Counted from the stretch's first letter, positions 12,634 to 24,571 are shown. The stretch is DNA of 64,000 bases from Siphonodentalium dalli (GCA_032622095.1 CP136069.1:159021043-159085042); one strand, 5' to 3'. The notes: generated from the letters alone by a model not told the origin. Made by a program: numbers and translations.

Positions 12634-14984
12634 GTGTACCCATACCATGTATGGTACACATAATGCTGACGTCCGGATCAACCATCCGTCGTTCGTCCAT
12701 CCGTCTGTCTGTCCGTCTGTCCGTAGACACTTGCTATCCGATTCGATTACTTGAGTAGTTTTTATCGGATCATGTTCAAATTTTATGTGCATGTTTATGA
12801 TGACACACCCCTCACCTGTATAGTTTTTGGTATCGATCGGTTGATCGGTTTAGAAATGATTAACACTTTCCATCCATACCTGGTCATATTCTATCTGATG
12901 CCATAACTCATGTATTTTTTTACCCATTGTGTTCATATTTTATATGCAGGTTTATGATGACACATGGCTCACCTGTATAGTTTTTGGTATCGATTGGTTG
13001 ATCGGTTTAGAAAATAATTAACCCTGTTCACAAATGCTATCCGATGTATCAAAGTCAAACAATTTTCTTCTGATCTGCCTCATATTTCTTACCTAGGTCT
13101 TTCTTAGCACGTTCTTCATCTGTATGGATTTTGGTATTGTTTAGTTAACCCTTTCCACTCTTGTTTTTAAATAGAATTCATCCAAGCCAGGATGACTCAA
13201 ACATTTTTAATCTGATCGACACCAATTTTGGTATATGAATTTCTGACCCCTAAATACAGATCAAGTGCGAATATGGGTTTGATCCAGTATATATTAACAG
13301 AGTTATGGCCCTTTATAATTCATACATCTTTTCCATGCACTATTAAATTTGAATGGAACAAGACACAACACACACCTGTGTTATTGGAAGGAGATAATTT
13401 ATTGCTTTGGACACAGTGACCTGATACTGGTGGCTGCAGACTTAATATAAACATCTGTCAAACTTTGATTGATGTTAGACTCTTTATTCCAGTTCTGTTC
13501 TCTGTTGAAACCATGCAGTTCATGGCATTATTGTTTACAGAGACACTGTTGTTATAACTTAGAAAATAATTAATACAGCATTCCTTAGTTCCATCATATG
13601 ATGTCATTGAAAATGATTAACCCTCTGCACACATCATATGGTCTTCTGATGTTTTTTATTTGATCATTCTCCTATTCTATGTACATGTTGATGGTGATCC
13701 ACTTTTAATTTGCATGTATTTGGGATTAAAATTAACCCATTCGATTGACTCATATTATCTGATAGACATATATTAAATTATCACTTTAACTTTGAGCCAG
13801 GTTCAGTCAGTGTTTCAAGAAATGACCAATTGAAATTCATCATTAGAGGATATGTCTTATTTTGAAATTCCCTCAATTGCATTTGGGCTACAGGATAATA
13901 TTAACAGTGCTGGGATTCTTGAGACTGACTTATTGTATGGGTTTCTAAATCCAATGACATGCTTTTTGTTGACTACTCTGTGTTTATCAGTTCATTAGTT
14001 TGGGTAAGATTAACCCCTTACTATCCAATTTTATAACTCAAATATTTCCATTGATTATGTTTATAGTTCTGGCACAGTTTATGATAACACACCTCTAACC
14101 TGCATAGTGAGGGTCATTTGGTTTATTTGCTTAAATATATTAACATCCTTCACCAATCCTGTGGACACAATGTGATAGCTAAATATTTTTTGCATGATTA
14201 CTCTATAAATAATCACATCTGTGATAATCATGACACATTCTTCACCTGTATAGATTTTGGTATCGATCGAATGGTTGTGATAATATTAACCTTAACTTTA
14301 ATTATATTTAAACTGTTCACAAACATATCTTTCTAATGATCAACTTACAAGAAAATTAACATTTATATCCAATCATTAGCAATCATATTTTATATCCAGG
14401 TCTATACATCCCTCACTTCTATAGTTGATCAGGTATTGATTGTTTTTTAGTGGTGAAATATTAATAGGTTGCTATGAATTTTTAATATGCAGCTGACACA
14501 AGATATTATAAACAAAAAAATAGCAATGATAATAAAAAAAACCCACACAATATGTAATGTCTCATGTTCCAATGTAATAAATAGATAAATTGAGTTGCTA
14601 TGATGTTTATCTACCTAATTTCTTAACTATTTGATATTTAACAGCTATGGTGCTTCTCTCCGACTATGGATTGAGCTTAATTAGACTTATAACTCTATAA
14701 GACATACATGTATCTGTGTTGGAGTCACTAATAGGTTGAAATCAAAGCCACGTCTGTTAACATTGTGTTAATGTGAGCAAGGTGCCCAATAAGTGTGATT
14801 TCACTTGTGAATTAATAGTAAGGTGTGAATTGTTTAAAGTTTTGCACTCATGAAAAAGATGGGGTAAGGATATATGAAAATAGCTCATCGCTGTCGCCAA
14901 GGTATGGGTTAAACATCTGCCGATCGTGATCGGCCTCTCGTTACCATTTTTTCTTACATTCTTTAACAATTTTATTATTTTTAA

Positions 14985-15091
14985 TGTGTTAAGCCAATGC
15001 ATTCTCTTATATATGCGAGGCGACCTATGGTCGACTCGCATATATAAGAGAATGCATTGGCACAGGGCCGTTCTGTTGGGTAAAGGGTTAA
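14985..15091. mobile_element. PAL with MITE-B right end
   Basis: A full PAL (CCAATGCATTCTCTTATA.. and complement, centre CGACCTATGGTCG) followed by CACAGGGCCG and GGGTAAAGGGTTAA. TTAA at 15088-15091. The left end is not clear. Confidence 0.6.
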
Positions 15092-15125
15092 AGCCTCTTA
15101 CTTTTGATTTATACATATTTTTTTG

Positions 15126-15553
15126 AAGGCCCACTTAATTTTCAAATCACCAGATCACATTATAAACAACATATTTGAAAGATGAAGCTCCAAAATATTG
15201 TATTATCAACTTATCCGGTCGAATAAACTGTTAACATGTTGTATTTGTCAAAGTACCAACTTGTGTTCTGTGCTTACTTTTGATCTGGTCTGTACTGCCA
15301 GTTTATTCACAATGGAAGTGGAATAACTCTATATCTTAGTTGTGAATTATGATGCATTCTGGGGTATATAACGGGGGAAGTCTTGGGGTGAATCTGAGAA
15401 TCTCCATCACTTGGTGGACACTACTATGGCCACAGCTGTTCCGTATTTAATATGGTGGAATATATATATTTTTTGGTTCCTCTTCCAATTGGTATATAAT
15501 ATGGAATATGTTGTGTATAATGTGATCTGGCATTCGAAAATTAAGTGGACCTT
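15126..15553. mobile_element. MITE-G, full-length copy
   Basis: Ends AAGGCCCACTTAATTTTC and GAAAATTAAGTGGACCTTT with about 45 bp of inverted repeat (ATCACCAGATCACATTAT). The interior has AATAACTCTATATC and GGGGGAAGTCTTGGGG. A second full copy is at 59208-59662. Confidence 0.7.
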
Positions 15554-15899
15554 TAGCATAAGATGAGTGATAGAGACTGGGGGGTTGGAGGACAAGTTCT
15601 TAAAACCTCCTCTTTCTGGTTCTGCTGTTTTCTTTATTAACTTGGACATACTACCCTGTATGAATGTCTGGAATAAGAATTCCCACATACTTTGTTTTTT
15701 GTTTATTGATTCTTACCAGACTAATGGCCTTTTTGGATTCATGAGTTGTTAGACTCTGTACGTCCATATAGGGACCAGCCTGGATGGCTACTTGGGAGAT
15801 ATCTTCGCCCCAAAATGTGACACTTCTCCCTAAATTTGTCACAGGGAGAAGTGATTTCTCTCTCATAATGCTAGAATGCATATGTCCCAACAGGATATT

Positions 15900-16375
15900 T
15901 AAAGTATATTAACTAATTATAATAGTGGTGTTACTCACTATAATGGTTTTATAAATGGACTCTTGTGTTGCATGATACTTATTGGATCATAGAAGGGTGA
16001 TGTTTGAGTGTAAATTGACCACACCCAATTTTAAGCCTCTGTGCTGGACTGCTGGTCCCTGCATCCATCAATGAACAATTATTATACACCCGACCCCTGT
16101 AGGAGGTTCGGGGCATATAGCCGAGGGCTCTGGCAGTCCATCGAGTCATCTATCTGTCTGAAGACATGAGCTTGTAACTCAGGTGTTAATTATCAGATTT
16201 TGTTTGGGGGGGGGGGGGGGAGTTTCTATACATTCTTTGATTTTCAATCAAAGAATGTATAGAAACTCTGGTAGGGTGATCAAATAGAAATGGAGAATAA
16301 TCTTGCTCAAAGTTGTTATTTTGATGATTATTAATCCAAATTGACAACACACACCATCATTCTTATTATATGCCC
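15900..16375. other. No gene; G-run and perfect hairpin
   Basis: Non-coding. Contains a run of G at about 16206-16220 directly followed by a perfect 23-bp hairpin (16220-16268). Confidence 0.6.
16220..16268. repeat. Perfect inverted repeat, 23-bp arms, 3-nt loop
   Basis: Arm GAGTTTCTATACATTCTTTG plus ATT, loop TTC, then the exact complement. It abuts a G homopolymer. Confidence 0.9.
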
Positions 16376-17100
16376 TTTTGAAAAAGGGTCATATTATGTA
16401 ATCAGTCTGTCCGTCCGTCTGTCTGTCTAGCCATCTGTCCGTCGTCCATCCATTCGTTAACATTTTTGGTTTCAGATCAATAACTCCAGTTTGGATTATT
16501 TGATCTGAACCAAATTTGGTATGTGTATTTCCCAGCTAAAGATACAGGCCAAGTTCGAATATGGGTCTGTCCAATTACTTTTACATGAGTTACGTCTCTT
16601 TTTCAACTTAGAATTTGACCATCTAGTAACATTTTTGGTCTCTGACCGATAACTCCAGTCTGGATTATTTGATCTGAACCAAAGATGGTATGTGTATTTC
16701 CCAGCTAACGATACAGGCCACGCTCGAATATGGGTCCGTCCTATTATTTTTACATGAGCTACGACCCTTTTTCAACTTAGAATTTGACTAATTTCATAAC
16801 ATTTCGGTATCTGACTGATAACTCCAGTTTTGATTATTTGATCTGAACCAAAGCTGGTATGTGTATTTCCCAGCTAAAATTACAAGCCGAGTTCAAATAT
16901 GGATATGGGTTCTGTCTAATTATCTTCAGATGAGTTACGGCCATTTTTTTACTTAGATTTTGACCCCATTTTGGCATTTAAATTAGGGGTATATCAGATA
17001 TTCTTCAAATGTAAGCTCAAAGTATTATTTTATTTTGGGGTAGTACAATTCAACATGGCTAAAGGGCGTATTTTGCCACACCCTAGCGATGCTCTTATGA
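16375..17100. repeat. 169-bp tandem repeat with GTCC tract and conserved border
   Basis: Three units beginning with AACATTTTTGG at about 16459, 16628 and 16798 (spacing 169 and 170), each with GATAACTCCAG, GATCTGAACCAAA and GTATTTCCCAGCTAA. A GTCCGTCCGTCTGTCTGTC tract precedes them. The far border reads GGGCGTATTTTGCCACACCC. Related copies in reverse lie at 17935-18240, 19090-19290, 29545-29760 and 45716-46215. Confidence 0.7.
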
Positions 17101-17526
17101 ATTGAATGCAATGACTCTCAACGGCGAAATTGTTTGCATTAGTTTATCGCCGATAGTTGCATCCCGAATCAAGAATTAGAGAATAATTGATTGCGTTCCA
17201 ATAAAAATTAAAATGAATTGAAAACAAACTGCTGATGGGCGCCAGACTTTCAGGAACACAGTTGAAGTAGCCGTGTTAGTGCATTTGCAAAACCTGTGTA
17301 CCCTTCAGCACTGTTGTTAGTGGGAGTGACCCCTTCAGCTCAAGTAACAGGGCCAGATGACTTATCACTTTAACCTCTAGTGAAATCACTTTTCGAAACC
17401 ACTATGCAAATTTATTTCATATAGTGAAGGGTCCTTAGTTCCGATTTGTTCCAATGGGGTTCAGCCAGTCAAAAAAGGCGGAGTAAGGAGACCAATACTG
17501 ACACATGCTTTCTACTCAAATATATT

Positions 17527-19325
17527 AAAGGCCCACTTAATTTTCGAATCACCAGATCACATTATATAAAATATATGCCATATTGTATTCCATTTGAAAG
17601 ACAAAGCTCCTAAACATTGTATTATCAACTTATTCGGTGTAATAAACTGTGAAGATGTTGTTTTTGTTGAGATACCGATGTGTTTTCTGTGCTTAAGTTT
17701 CATCTAGGTTGTACTGCAAAGTCTACAATTTTCAATGGAAGGGGAATAACTCTATTTCTTAGTTTGAATTCTTTTGCATTCTGGGAGCGAAATGTTTCTA
17801 TGATTTCAGCTATTTTATATTACTCTATGGGCACCTTCTGTGACATATGTTCCAAATGGTGATGAATTATAAGATTTTGAATCATATTCTATGTAATAGA
17901 TTGTTATTAAAATTGTATATCAAGACACTATAAAACAAGATCACCGCTAGGGCATGGCAAGATATGCCCTTTATCCATTTTAAATTGTACCACCACAAAA
18001 TAAAATAATAATTTGAGCTTACAAAGAATATCTGATATACCCCCTAATTTCAAATGCCAAAATGCGGTCAAATTCTAAGTTGAAAAATGGTCGTAACTCA
18101 TGTGAAAATAATTGGACAGAACCTATATTCGAACTTGGCCTGTAGTTTCAGCTGGGAAGCACACACACCAGCATTGGTTCATTTTCAAATAATCCAAACT
18201 GGAGTTATCGGTCGGAAACCAAAAAGCTATGAAATCAGTCAAATACTAATAAAAGTCTAATAAAAGGTCGGTAGACCTCATGTCCGCCTCTAAGTGTCGG
18301 CTTGATACGACTGTTGTTTGCGCATAAAAACCTGTCTTTAGTGCTAGTAAACCTACATACCAAATTTAATTTCATTCAGTACACATTTACTAAAGTTATC
18401 ATCCGGAAACCTCAAATTGGCAAAAATTCTAAGTAAAAAAGGGACATAACTCTGGTGAAAATTGGCGGGCGGAACCCGAATTCGAACTTGACCTGTGTTT
18501 TGCTGGGAGAAAGACACATACCAAATTGGTTTAAATCTGATTAACTCTACTAAAGTTATCATCCGGACACCAACTTTTGGGGTTTTATATGTCGGTTGAG
18601 CTGTATTTTGATATAAGTAATCCACAAAAAAACGGGTTTTGCATATAAACATTCCAAAATCAAGTTATCATCCGGAAACCAAAAAACAGAAGAAAAACTG
18701 AATTTTCTATGTCGAAAAAGGGGCATAACTCTGCCAAAAATGGTCGGGCAGAACCCAAGTTCGAACATGACCTGTGTTTTGCTGGGAGAAAGTAATATAC
18801 CAAATTTGGTTTGAATCCGATTAACTCTACTAAAGTTATCATCCGGAAACCAACTTTCAGGGGTTTTCTAAGTAAAAAAAGGGGCATAACTCTGGTGAAA
18901 ATTGGCAGACGGAACCATAATTCTAACTGGACCTGTCTTTTCTGCTAGTAAACCCACATACCAAATTTAATTTAATTTGGTTCACTCTAACTAAAGTTAT
19001 CATCCAGAAACCTCGGACGCACGCACGGACGGACGGACGGACATGCTGATTATAATAGTCCTCCGAACCCGTTGGGTCGGCGGACAAAAAGGGCTGTAGG
19101 CCAGTAACTCATGTAAAAATAATTGGGACGGAACCCATTTTCGAACTTGGCCTGTATCTTTAGCTGGGAAATATACATACCAACTTTGGTGCAGATCAAA
19201 TAATCCAAATTGGAGTTATCGATCGGAAACCAAAAACGTTAACGGATGGACAGACAGACTGATTACATAATACAACCTTTTTTTCAAAGTAATCGGTGAC
19301 TTGAATATTAAATGGACCTTTAACA
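17527..19325. mobile_element. MITE-G split by a large tandem-repeat insertion
   Basis: The left end TTAAAGGCCCACTTAATTTT is at 17527 and the right end ATTAAATGGACCTTTAA is at about 19325. The interior from about 17930 to 19290 is unrelated to MITE-G. It holds units with AAAGTTATCATCCGGAAACC at 18391, 18551, 18661, 18831 and 18991, and an ACGGACGGACGGACGG tract. I infer that the repeat array landed inside an older MITE-G. Confidence 0.55.
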
Positions 19326-19328
19326 TAT

Positions 19329-19640
19329 TTGTTTTTTCGAGGGATAACTCCACTAAAAAAAAGTCAGATCAAGCTCATAATCGCAGGTACACATAATACT
19401 AAATATGTGTTCCAAGTATTTAAAATAATGACCAGAAAATGTAGGAATACAAGCTCGGACAAAATTTGCATGTTGCAAAAAATTTCTAAGTCGAGAAATG
19501 GGGAAAACACCACTAAAACAAGTCGGACAGACCTCATAATCTCAGGTTCACAGGTTCCCGTGGTACTAAATATCTGTGCCAAGCTTTAAAAAAATTGACT
19601 GAAAAATTTAGGAACACAACCTCGGACAAAGCGGAGGTGG
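19329..19640. repeat. Tandem-repeat relative of 39942-40449
   Basis: Contains AAATTTGCATGTTGCAAAAA, GATAACTCCACTAAAA and CACAGGTTCCC elements also seen in the 169-bp array at 39942. About two units. Confidence 0.55.
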
Positions 19641-19804
19641 GTATCATAATTCTTTAACCCACTCTCCTGTTATATAAATTTATGCATCAAGGAGGAATAA
19701 CTCAATTATATATCCAGGCTTTCACAGGAATTAAGGTAACTTGATGATTATAGCGTTCAACTTGTAATCGCTGTCAACACAGAGACTCACCAGGGGACTG
19801 CTGA

Positions 19805-20298
19805 ACTTCTTAACAGGCTAGGTGAGCTCAAAACAGGCTAGGTGAGCTCAAAACAGGCTAGGTGAGCTCATAACAGGCTGGGTGAGCTCATAACAGGCTA
19901 GATTACCCCATAACAGTGGCTAGGTGAGCTCAAAACAGGCTAGGTGAGCTCAAAACAGGCTAGGTGAGCTCATAACAGGCTAGGTGAGCTCAAAACAGGC
20001 TAGGTGAGCTCATAACAGGCTGGGTGAGCTCATAACAGGCTAGGTTACCTCATAACAGTGGCTAGGTGAGCTCATAACAGTGATTAGGTTAGCTCATAAC
20101 AGTCTAGGTGAGCTCATAGCAGTCTAGGTGAGCTCACTCAAAACAGTGACTAGGTTAGTTATAACAGTCTAGGTTAGCTCATAACAGGCTGGGTGAGCTC
20201 ATAACAGGCTAGATGAGCTCACAACAGTGGCTAGGTGAGCTCATAACAAGCTAGGCGAGCTCATAACAGGCTAGGTGAGCTCACAACAGTGGCTAGGT
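19805..20298. repeat. 20-bp minisatellite, about 24 copies
   Basis: Head-to-tail copies of AACAGGCTAGGTGAGCTCAT with small variants (GTGGCTAGG, GGTTACCTC). There are no unique spacers, so it is not a CRISPR-like array. The repeat block of AGGCTAGGTGAGCTC is itself duplicated at a larger scale within the array. Confidence 0.9.
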
Positions 20299-20400
20299 TA
20301 TGGGCTGTGTGACTGTAGAGAAATACGGTTCAAATCTCGCACCTACTTGTGACCCTTGAGTATGGTTGCTTGTACTGTCACTCATGTTTCAAGGGAGTAT
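20290..20400 (+). repeat. Possible degenerate tRNA-derived SINE
   Basis: TGGCTAGGTTATGG resembles an RNA polymerase III A box, and GGTTCAAATCTC, about 40 nt further, resembles a B box. GTGACCCTTGAGTATGG follows, similar in style to SINE bodies. Only one copy was seen in the window. Confidence 0.35.
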
Positions 20401-20433
20401 TCGATCGAGTGTCGATAGATCATGCCAGTATCC

Positions 20434-21345
20434 TATCCTTGCTCCCCAGAGGGTGAATGTAGTGACGCTACCCCGCACAGCAGGCTAGCATCACCAAATT
20501 AATCCTCTGTGGGCCTTATTCTCCTGGCCTCCCAGATGGTTAAAATGGTGACATGCACCCATCGGGCACCTCAATAATGCATTGTGTTGTCTGCCAATTT
20601 GGGGATATAGTGAAACTAATCTAAATGAAAGAATAACATTGTATCTCAACATGGAGAGGTATTAATAATTTTATGCTGAGCCATCAATGGAATGATAACG
20701 AAGAAGGAAGGTAAAAAAAGAAGGAATTGTATTTTGTAAATGAAATTATTTTCCTTTCAAACATTCCTCTAAAATTTTTAGATGGATTCAAATGTGAAAT
20801 CCAAGATGGATGCAGGCGGCCATGTTATTATTAACAAATTTTGGCCGGGAAAAATTGGACAGCTCCCATCTAGATGTCACCCCGAAGATCCATATGAAGT
20901 TTGGAATACGGATGTGGCCTGTATGTTGTGCCGAAGGATTTAGTCATGCAAAGAGTAAAATACAAGATGTCTGCCGGTGGCCATGTTTTCAATGAAACAT
21001 TTGATAGCTCCCCTCACCGTCTGGGGACCTCATTCTTGCCAGCACCATATTTTGAATCATGTTGTCCTTGATCATACCTGTAAAAGATCCATGATGATCG
21101 GATGAGGGATGTGGATGTATGGTGTGCCAAAGGAAATTGTTGACGGACACCAACCCACAGCAATAGCTCAATCTTGACTTGGTCAAGTTGAGCTATTAAT
21201 CTGATAATAAAGATACTTTACAGAGAAGATGAGGCCTAAGCAGAATTAGGTCGCCAGAGGGTGAATTTAGTGATGATAGCCTGCTGTGCAGTGTAGTATA
21301 ACTAAATTCATTGTCTGGGGACCTCATTCTGCAAATGGCCACCAC
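20434..21345. mobile_element. MITE-A copy interrupted by a CCAAGATGG-type tandem repeat
   Basis: The left hairpin is at 20440-20525 and the right hairpin at 21240-21340, ending GACCTCATTCTGCAAATG. Between them, 20780-21190 holds units with GTGAAATCCAAGATGGATGC and GCGGCCATGTT, the same family as 30097-30720. Confidence 0.55.
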
Positions 21346-21425
21346 CACATTTTTAACACTGGCAAAAGTGTTGTCCGTCAACATCACAGTTCTTCTGTTT
21401 CATAACCTGGACCAGCCCAATTAAG

Positions 21426-21706
21426 GCACTGTTCACACACACACTATGCTATGCCCGGTCAGTGACCATATTTAGGTCATATCAGAGTTTTGTTTTGATT
21501 GTCTCACAGTGAGCGGGATGATACAACATGTCAATCGAGCAAAGCTTCGCTCTAGTGGCAACCCACAAGAAAGTGTGTGTAAAATTTTGGACTGTCAGAG
21601 CATGAATAATTTTGCTCTGTCAGACAAAACAAAATGCGGATATGACCTAAATATGGTCAAATACTGATGCATAGCGTAACATTTGTGAACATTGCCCAAG
21701 GATAAA
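21426..21706. mobile_element. Inverted-repeat MITE
   Basis: Ends GGCACTGTTCACACAC and the matching TTGTGAACATTGCCC. The inner arms TGACCATATTTAGGTCATAT and ATATGACCTAAATATGGTCA are near-perfect complements. About 280 bp, single copy here. Confidence 0.65.
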
Positions 21707-21709
21707 GGA

Positions 21710-22870
21710 AAAACAATTCTATTGAGTATATCGGTTTATTTTATATATTATGATTAATATGTCATTTACAATGATGTTGATCAATAAATAAAACTCAAGC
21801 AGACATGCATATGTTACAATGAAAGCAAGCACACGCAACCAGTAAGATGTATAAAGGTCGTTTATCTAACCAGCAATAAATGTAGACGATTTCCCAGACA
21901 ATCGACAGGTGTATTTCGGAGATAAACGTACTGTTGTGTTGGTTATTTCGAGGATTCAAAACAAACTATTTTTATGCTTGAATCCCTGAATATCGAACAA
22001 AACAGGGTACTTTTTTATCTCCATTGTAATTCAATTTCTCAACAAACAAACAAAAAATGCATGAAAGGCACTTTATATCGGCATTACATGCTATGTAATG
22101 GGTTTTCTTTTTTTCGGTGATCAAATCACTGAATGCGTTCCATGGGGTTACTCGGAACAGCGCCCAAACAATTTACTGTTAACCGTATCAATAGCAAACA
22201 ACTTTCTGGTTGAATTTGATTATGCGACTCTTGGCTGCTCCATCACGTAGTTGACGTGCATTGTCAATCAGACTGTACTCCATTCAAAAAAATTTCACCC
22301 ATCAGTGGGCTGGTGAATCGAAAAAAAGTCAGCAGCTTTCTGCCATTCAGAATGCGTGTTTTAGCAACTTTCTACCAATCAGAATGTGTGTTTTAGCAGT
22401 CAGCAGCTTTCAACCAATAAGAATGCATGCTTTAGCATCAAATATTTAGCTTGATTTGCAATATTTCTTACAGCGCCTATTCTCCTGATGCAGTAATGTA
22501 CCATGGTCCAACTGAGAGTTATGTTCCCTGATAACGGATTAGGTTTCTTTTTTTTTTGCCTCATCCACCATCTTGTTCAATGCCAATCCACATGAAGAGT
22601 TTGGCACTGGATGAACAAGTCCCAAAGATGCCTTTTGGTTGAGGTTTATTAATTTTTGGAGGTGGCTTAATTTCCAGGCAGTCCTCCGATGGTAGGTAAT
22701 GTTCAGATAAGATCAACGAATGGCCTGCGCCCTACCAGGGCCTAAGATGGGCCCCAAGTAGACCTATAAACAATTTTGGCCTTGAGACCATTTGTTGAAT
22801 GTATTATCTGAAGATTCCTCCAAGGCAACTTGTCAGTGAGCACGAGGGGATGATTGCTAAAAATATTATA
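21710..22870. other. No gene seen; short local repeat at 22329-22440
   Basis: Mostly unique sequence. At 22329-22440 there are three degenerate copies of CAATCAGAATGCGTGTTTTA, spaced 36-44 bp. No recognisable protein. Confidence 0.5.
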
Positions 22871-22873
22871 ACT

Positions 22874-23078
22874 TTAACCCTTTCATGGTGGGAGCCATGC
22901 TGGTGCAGCATTAATGATCCTGTGCCAGTGCATTCTCCCAGGGGAGCCTCGCATATATAAGAGAATGCACTGGCTTACAAGGTCACGGTAAATATTGATA
23001 GGCCAATGCATTCTCTTATAGATGCATTGGCACAGGGTTTTCGCAAAATTCAGGAAGCTCCAGTCATGAAAGGGTTAA
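22874..23078. mobile_element. PAL-carrying MITE-B, complete
   Basis: TTAACCCTTTCATGGTGGG start and CAGTCATGAAAGGGTTAA end, 205 bp. The inside shows GCTGGTGCAGCATTAATGAT, a degraded PAL and TTACAAGGTCACGGTAAATA. Same subfamily as 52088-52212 and 53176-53903. Confidence 0.7.
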
Positions 23079-23459
23079 TAGGAAAACATGCATAACTTAT
23101 ACACCTGTTAATTGTATATCGCCTGAATAAAAACAGGTAAAATAAATATATTATTTATACATCTCACCAATAATATATACAGGACATGTAAACTCTTAAC
23201 ATACAATCATGCATTCCAAGTAAAGCTTGGAAAAACAGACATGAAGGAGCAGTAAAATCACATAATTGTTAGATGTGAGTCAATAAGGTTTAGATTGTAA
23301 AATGACAAACTTCAAAATTGTGTTGCTAAAGAAATATTCTCAGGTGACTTCATGGAAAATGAACTGCAAACTACACGAGGGTGCACGTTTTGACTCGCTA
23401 CTCTACTAATAGCGATGCTATCCAGCTTGTCTTATAAACATCGTGTTTATCAAGTTAAG

Positions 23460-23585
23460 TTAACCCTTTCTAAACTAAATTAATTCTCACACCCAGTTAC
23501 AAATGTATAAATCGGAATGGTCTATGATGAATTTGGAGATCATTTCCTATGGGAACTGCTCATCAATGTGTATAGAATGGGTTAA
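23460..23585. mobile_element. Short MITE-B, complete
   Basis: TTAACCCTTTCTAAACTAAA start and GTATAGAATGGGTTAA end, 126 bp. Inside: GGAATGGTCTATGATGAATT. Confidence 0.65.
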
Positions 23586-24132
23586 ACGGATATGGCTCGT
23601 TCAAACACCAACATTATATATACTAGTACATAATTTGGTAAGAGATATCTCAAAACACACCTACATATAAGATTTCTGAACAAATTTGTCAATACAGAGC
23701 TGGAAATACATGTTTTTATTTCTTAATTTTTGTTTATAAATTTGAGATCGTTTCATTGTTTTTTTTTAATCAGCGGTGTCGTAAACATTGCATCTTTAGA
23801 CGATCTAAAAATATAGAACTGTCTTCGCTCTATTTATGGTATTACTTAATTTTGATGATTAAAACGAAGATAAAGCAGTGCATGAAGATATTTAATAGTG
23901 ATATACCATTTCCGGAAATTGCGTTGCCAATTCCAGAATTCTGATGAATGCAAATGGCACCTTTTTTATACGTGGCCCATACATTGTGCTCGGAAGTTGT
24001 ATTAATAGGTCTATGTTGGAGCGCAAACTGCCGTGTGGCTTAATTCACATATGTTCGTTGGTATCTAATAGCAACCTAAGTTTGAAGTTTGCAGTCTTAG
24101 AATTTAGACCTTCCTACAAAAGTCCATGTTAT
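23586..24132. other. No gene seen
   Basis: AT-rich. Part of 23620-24130 resembles 52490-53000 (both contain GTTTATAAATTTGAGATCG-type or AATTTGAGATC text and GCGATTAAAAC-like stretches), suggesting an old dispersed repeat. No coding signal. Confidence 0.4.
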
Positions 24133-24507
24133 TTAACCCTTCCATGACTGGAGCTTCCTGTAATTTTGTGAAAACCCTGTGCCAATGCATTCTCTTATAT
24201 ATACAAGTCTCCCATAGAGCTTAACATATATGAAAGAAAACATTGGCCTAAGAATATTTACCTTGACCTTGTAAGTCAGTGCATTCTCTTATATATGCGA
24301 AGCTCACTATGTGAGACTCGCATATATAAGAGAATGCATTGGCACAGAGTCCAGTAATGAATATAAATCTATCAGCACTTGTATTATCTTTTTGTCAGTC
24401 TGTCATCAGATTTATTACCGGAACGTCCCTTCAAATGAATAACAGACTGTTCCAATGTATACTTTTATAACTGAATGGTGGAATCCATTTAGTAAAGAAA
24501 GGGTTAA
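24133..24507. mobile_element. Hybrid MITE-B with mismatched ends, carrying PAL
   Basis: The left end TTAACCCTTCCATGACTGG belongs to the CATGACTGG subfamily. The right end CCATTTAGTAAAGAAAGGG then TTAA belongs to the TATACTAAATGG subfamily. A shortened PAL at about 24180-24260 and a full PAL at 24275-24345 lie between. Confidence 0.6.
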
Positions 24508-24571
24508 AGCCACATGAAGGATAAGTCTTGTGTTCATAAAATAAAAAAATAAATATCAAAAACATTTGTGT

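Larger units (their letters stand above)
11160..14460. repeat. Diverged repeat block interrupted by a hAT element
   Basis: Starts with a palindrome (TATGTTTACCCATACCATAG..) and a GTCCGTCTGTCTGTCCGTC tract, repeated at 12634-12730 after the hAT insertion. From 12740 to about 14300 there are diverged units containing TTTATGATGACACA and CACCTGTATAGTTTTTGGTA with a period near 160 bp. No gene seen. Confidence 0.6.

Noticed and set aside
14757-15134. 125-codon open frame on the minus strand
   Set aside because: Reads through the PAL palindrome; its RMHWLNT and CILLYMR peptides recur in every PAL copy on both strands.
19805-20298. Regular short repeats resembling a CRISPR array
   Set aside because: Units are head-to-tail with no unique spacers, and the context is animal DNA. 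It is a minisatellite.
20331-20342. A complete tRNA gene around the B-box-like sequence
   Set aside because: No cloverleaf with a pairing acceptor stem or anticodon arm could be formed by eye; a decayed SINE is a better reading.
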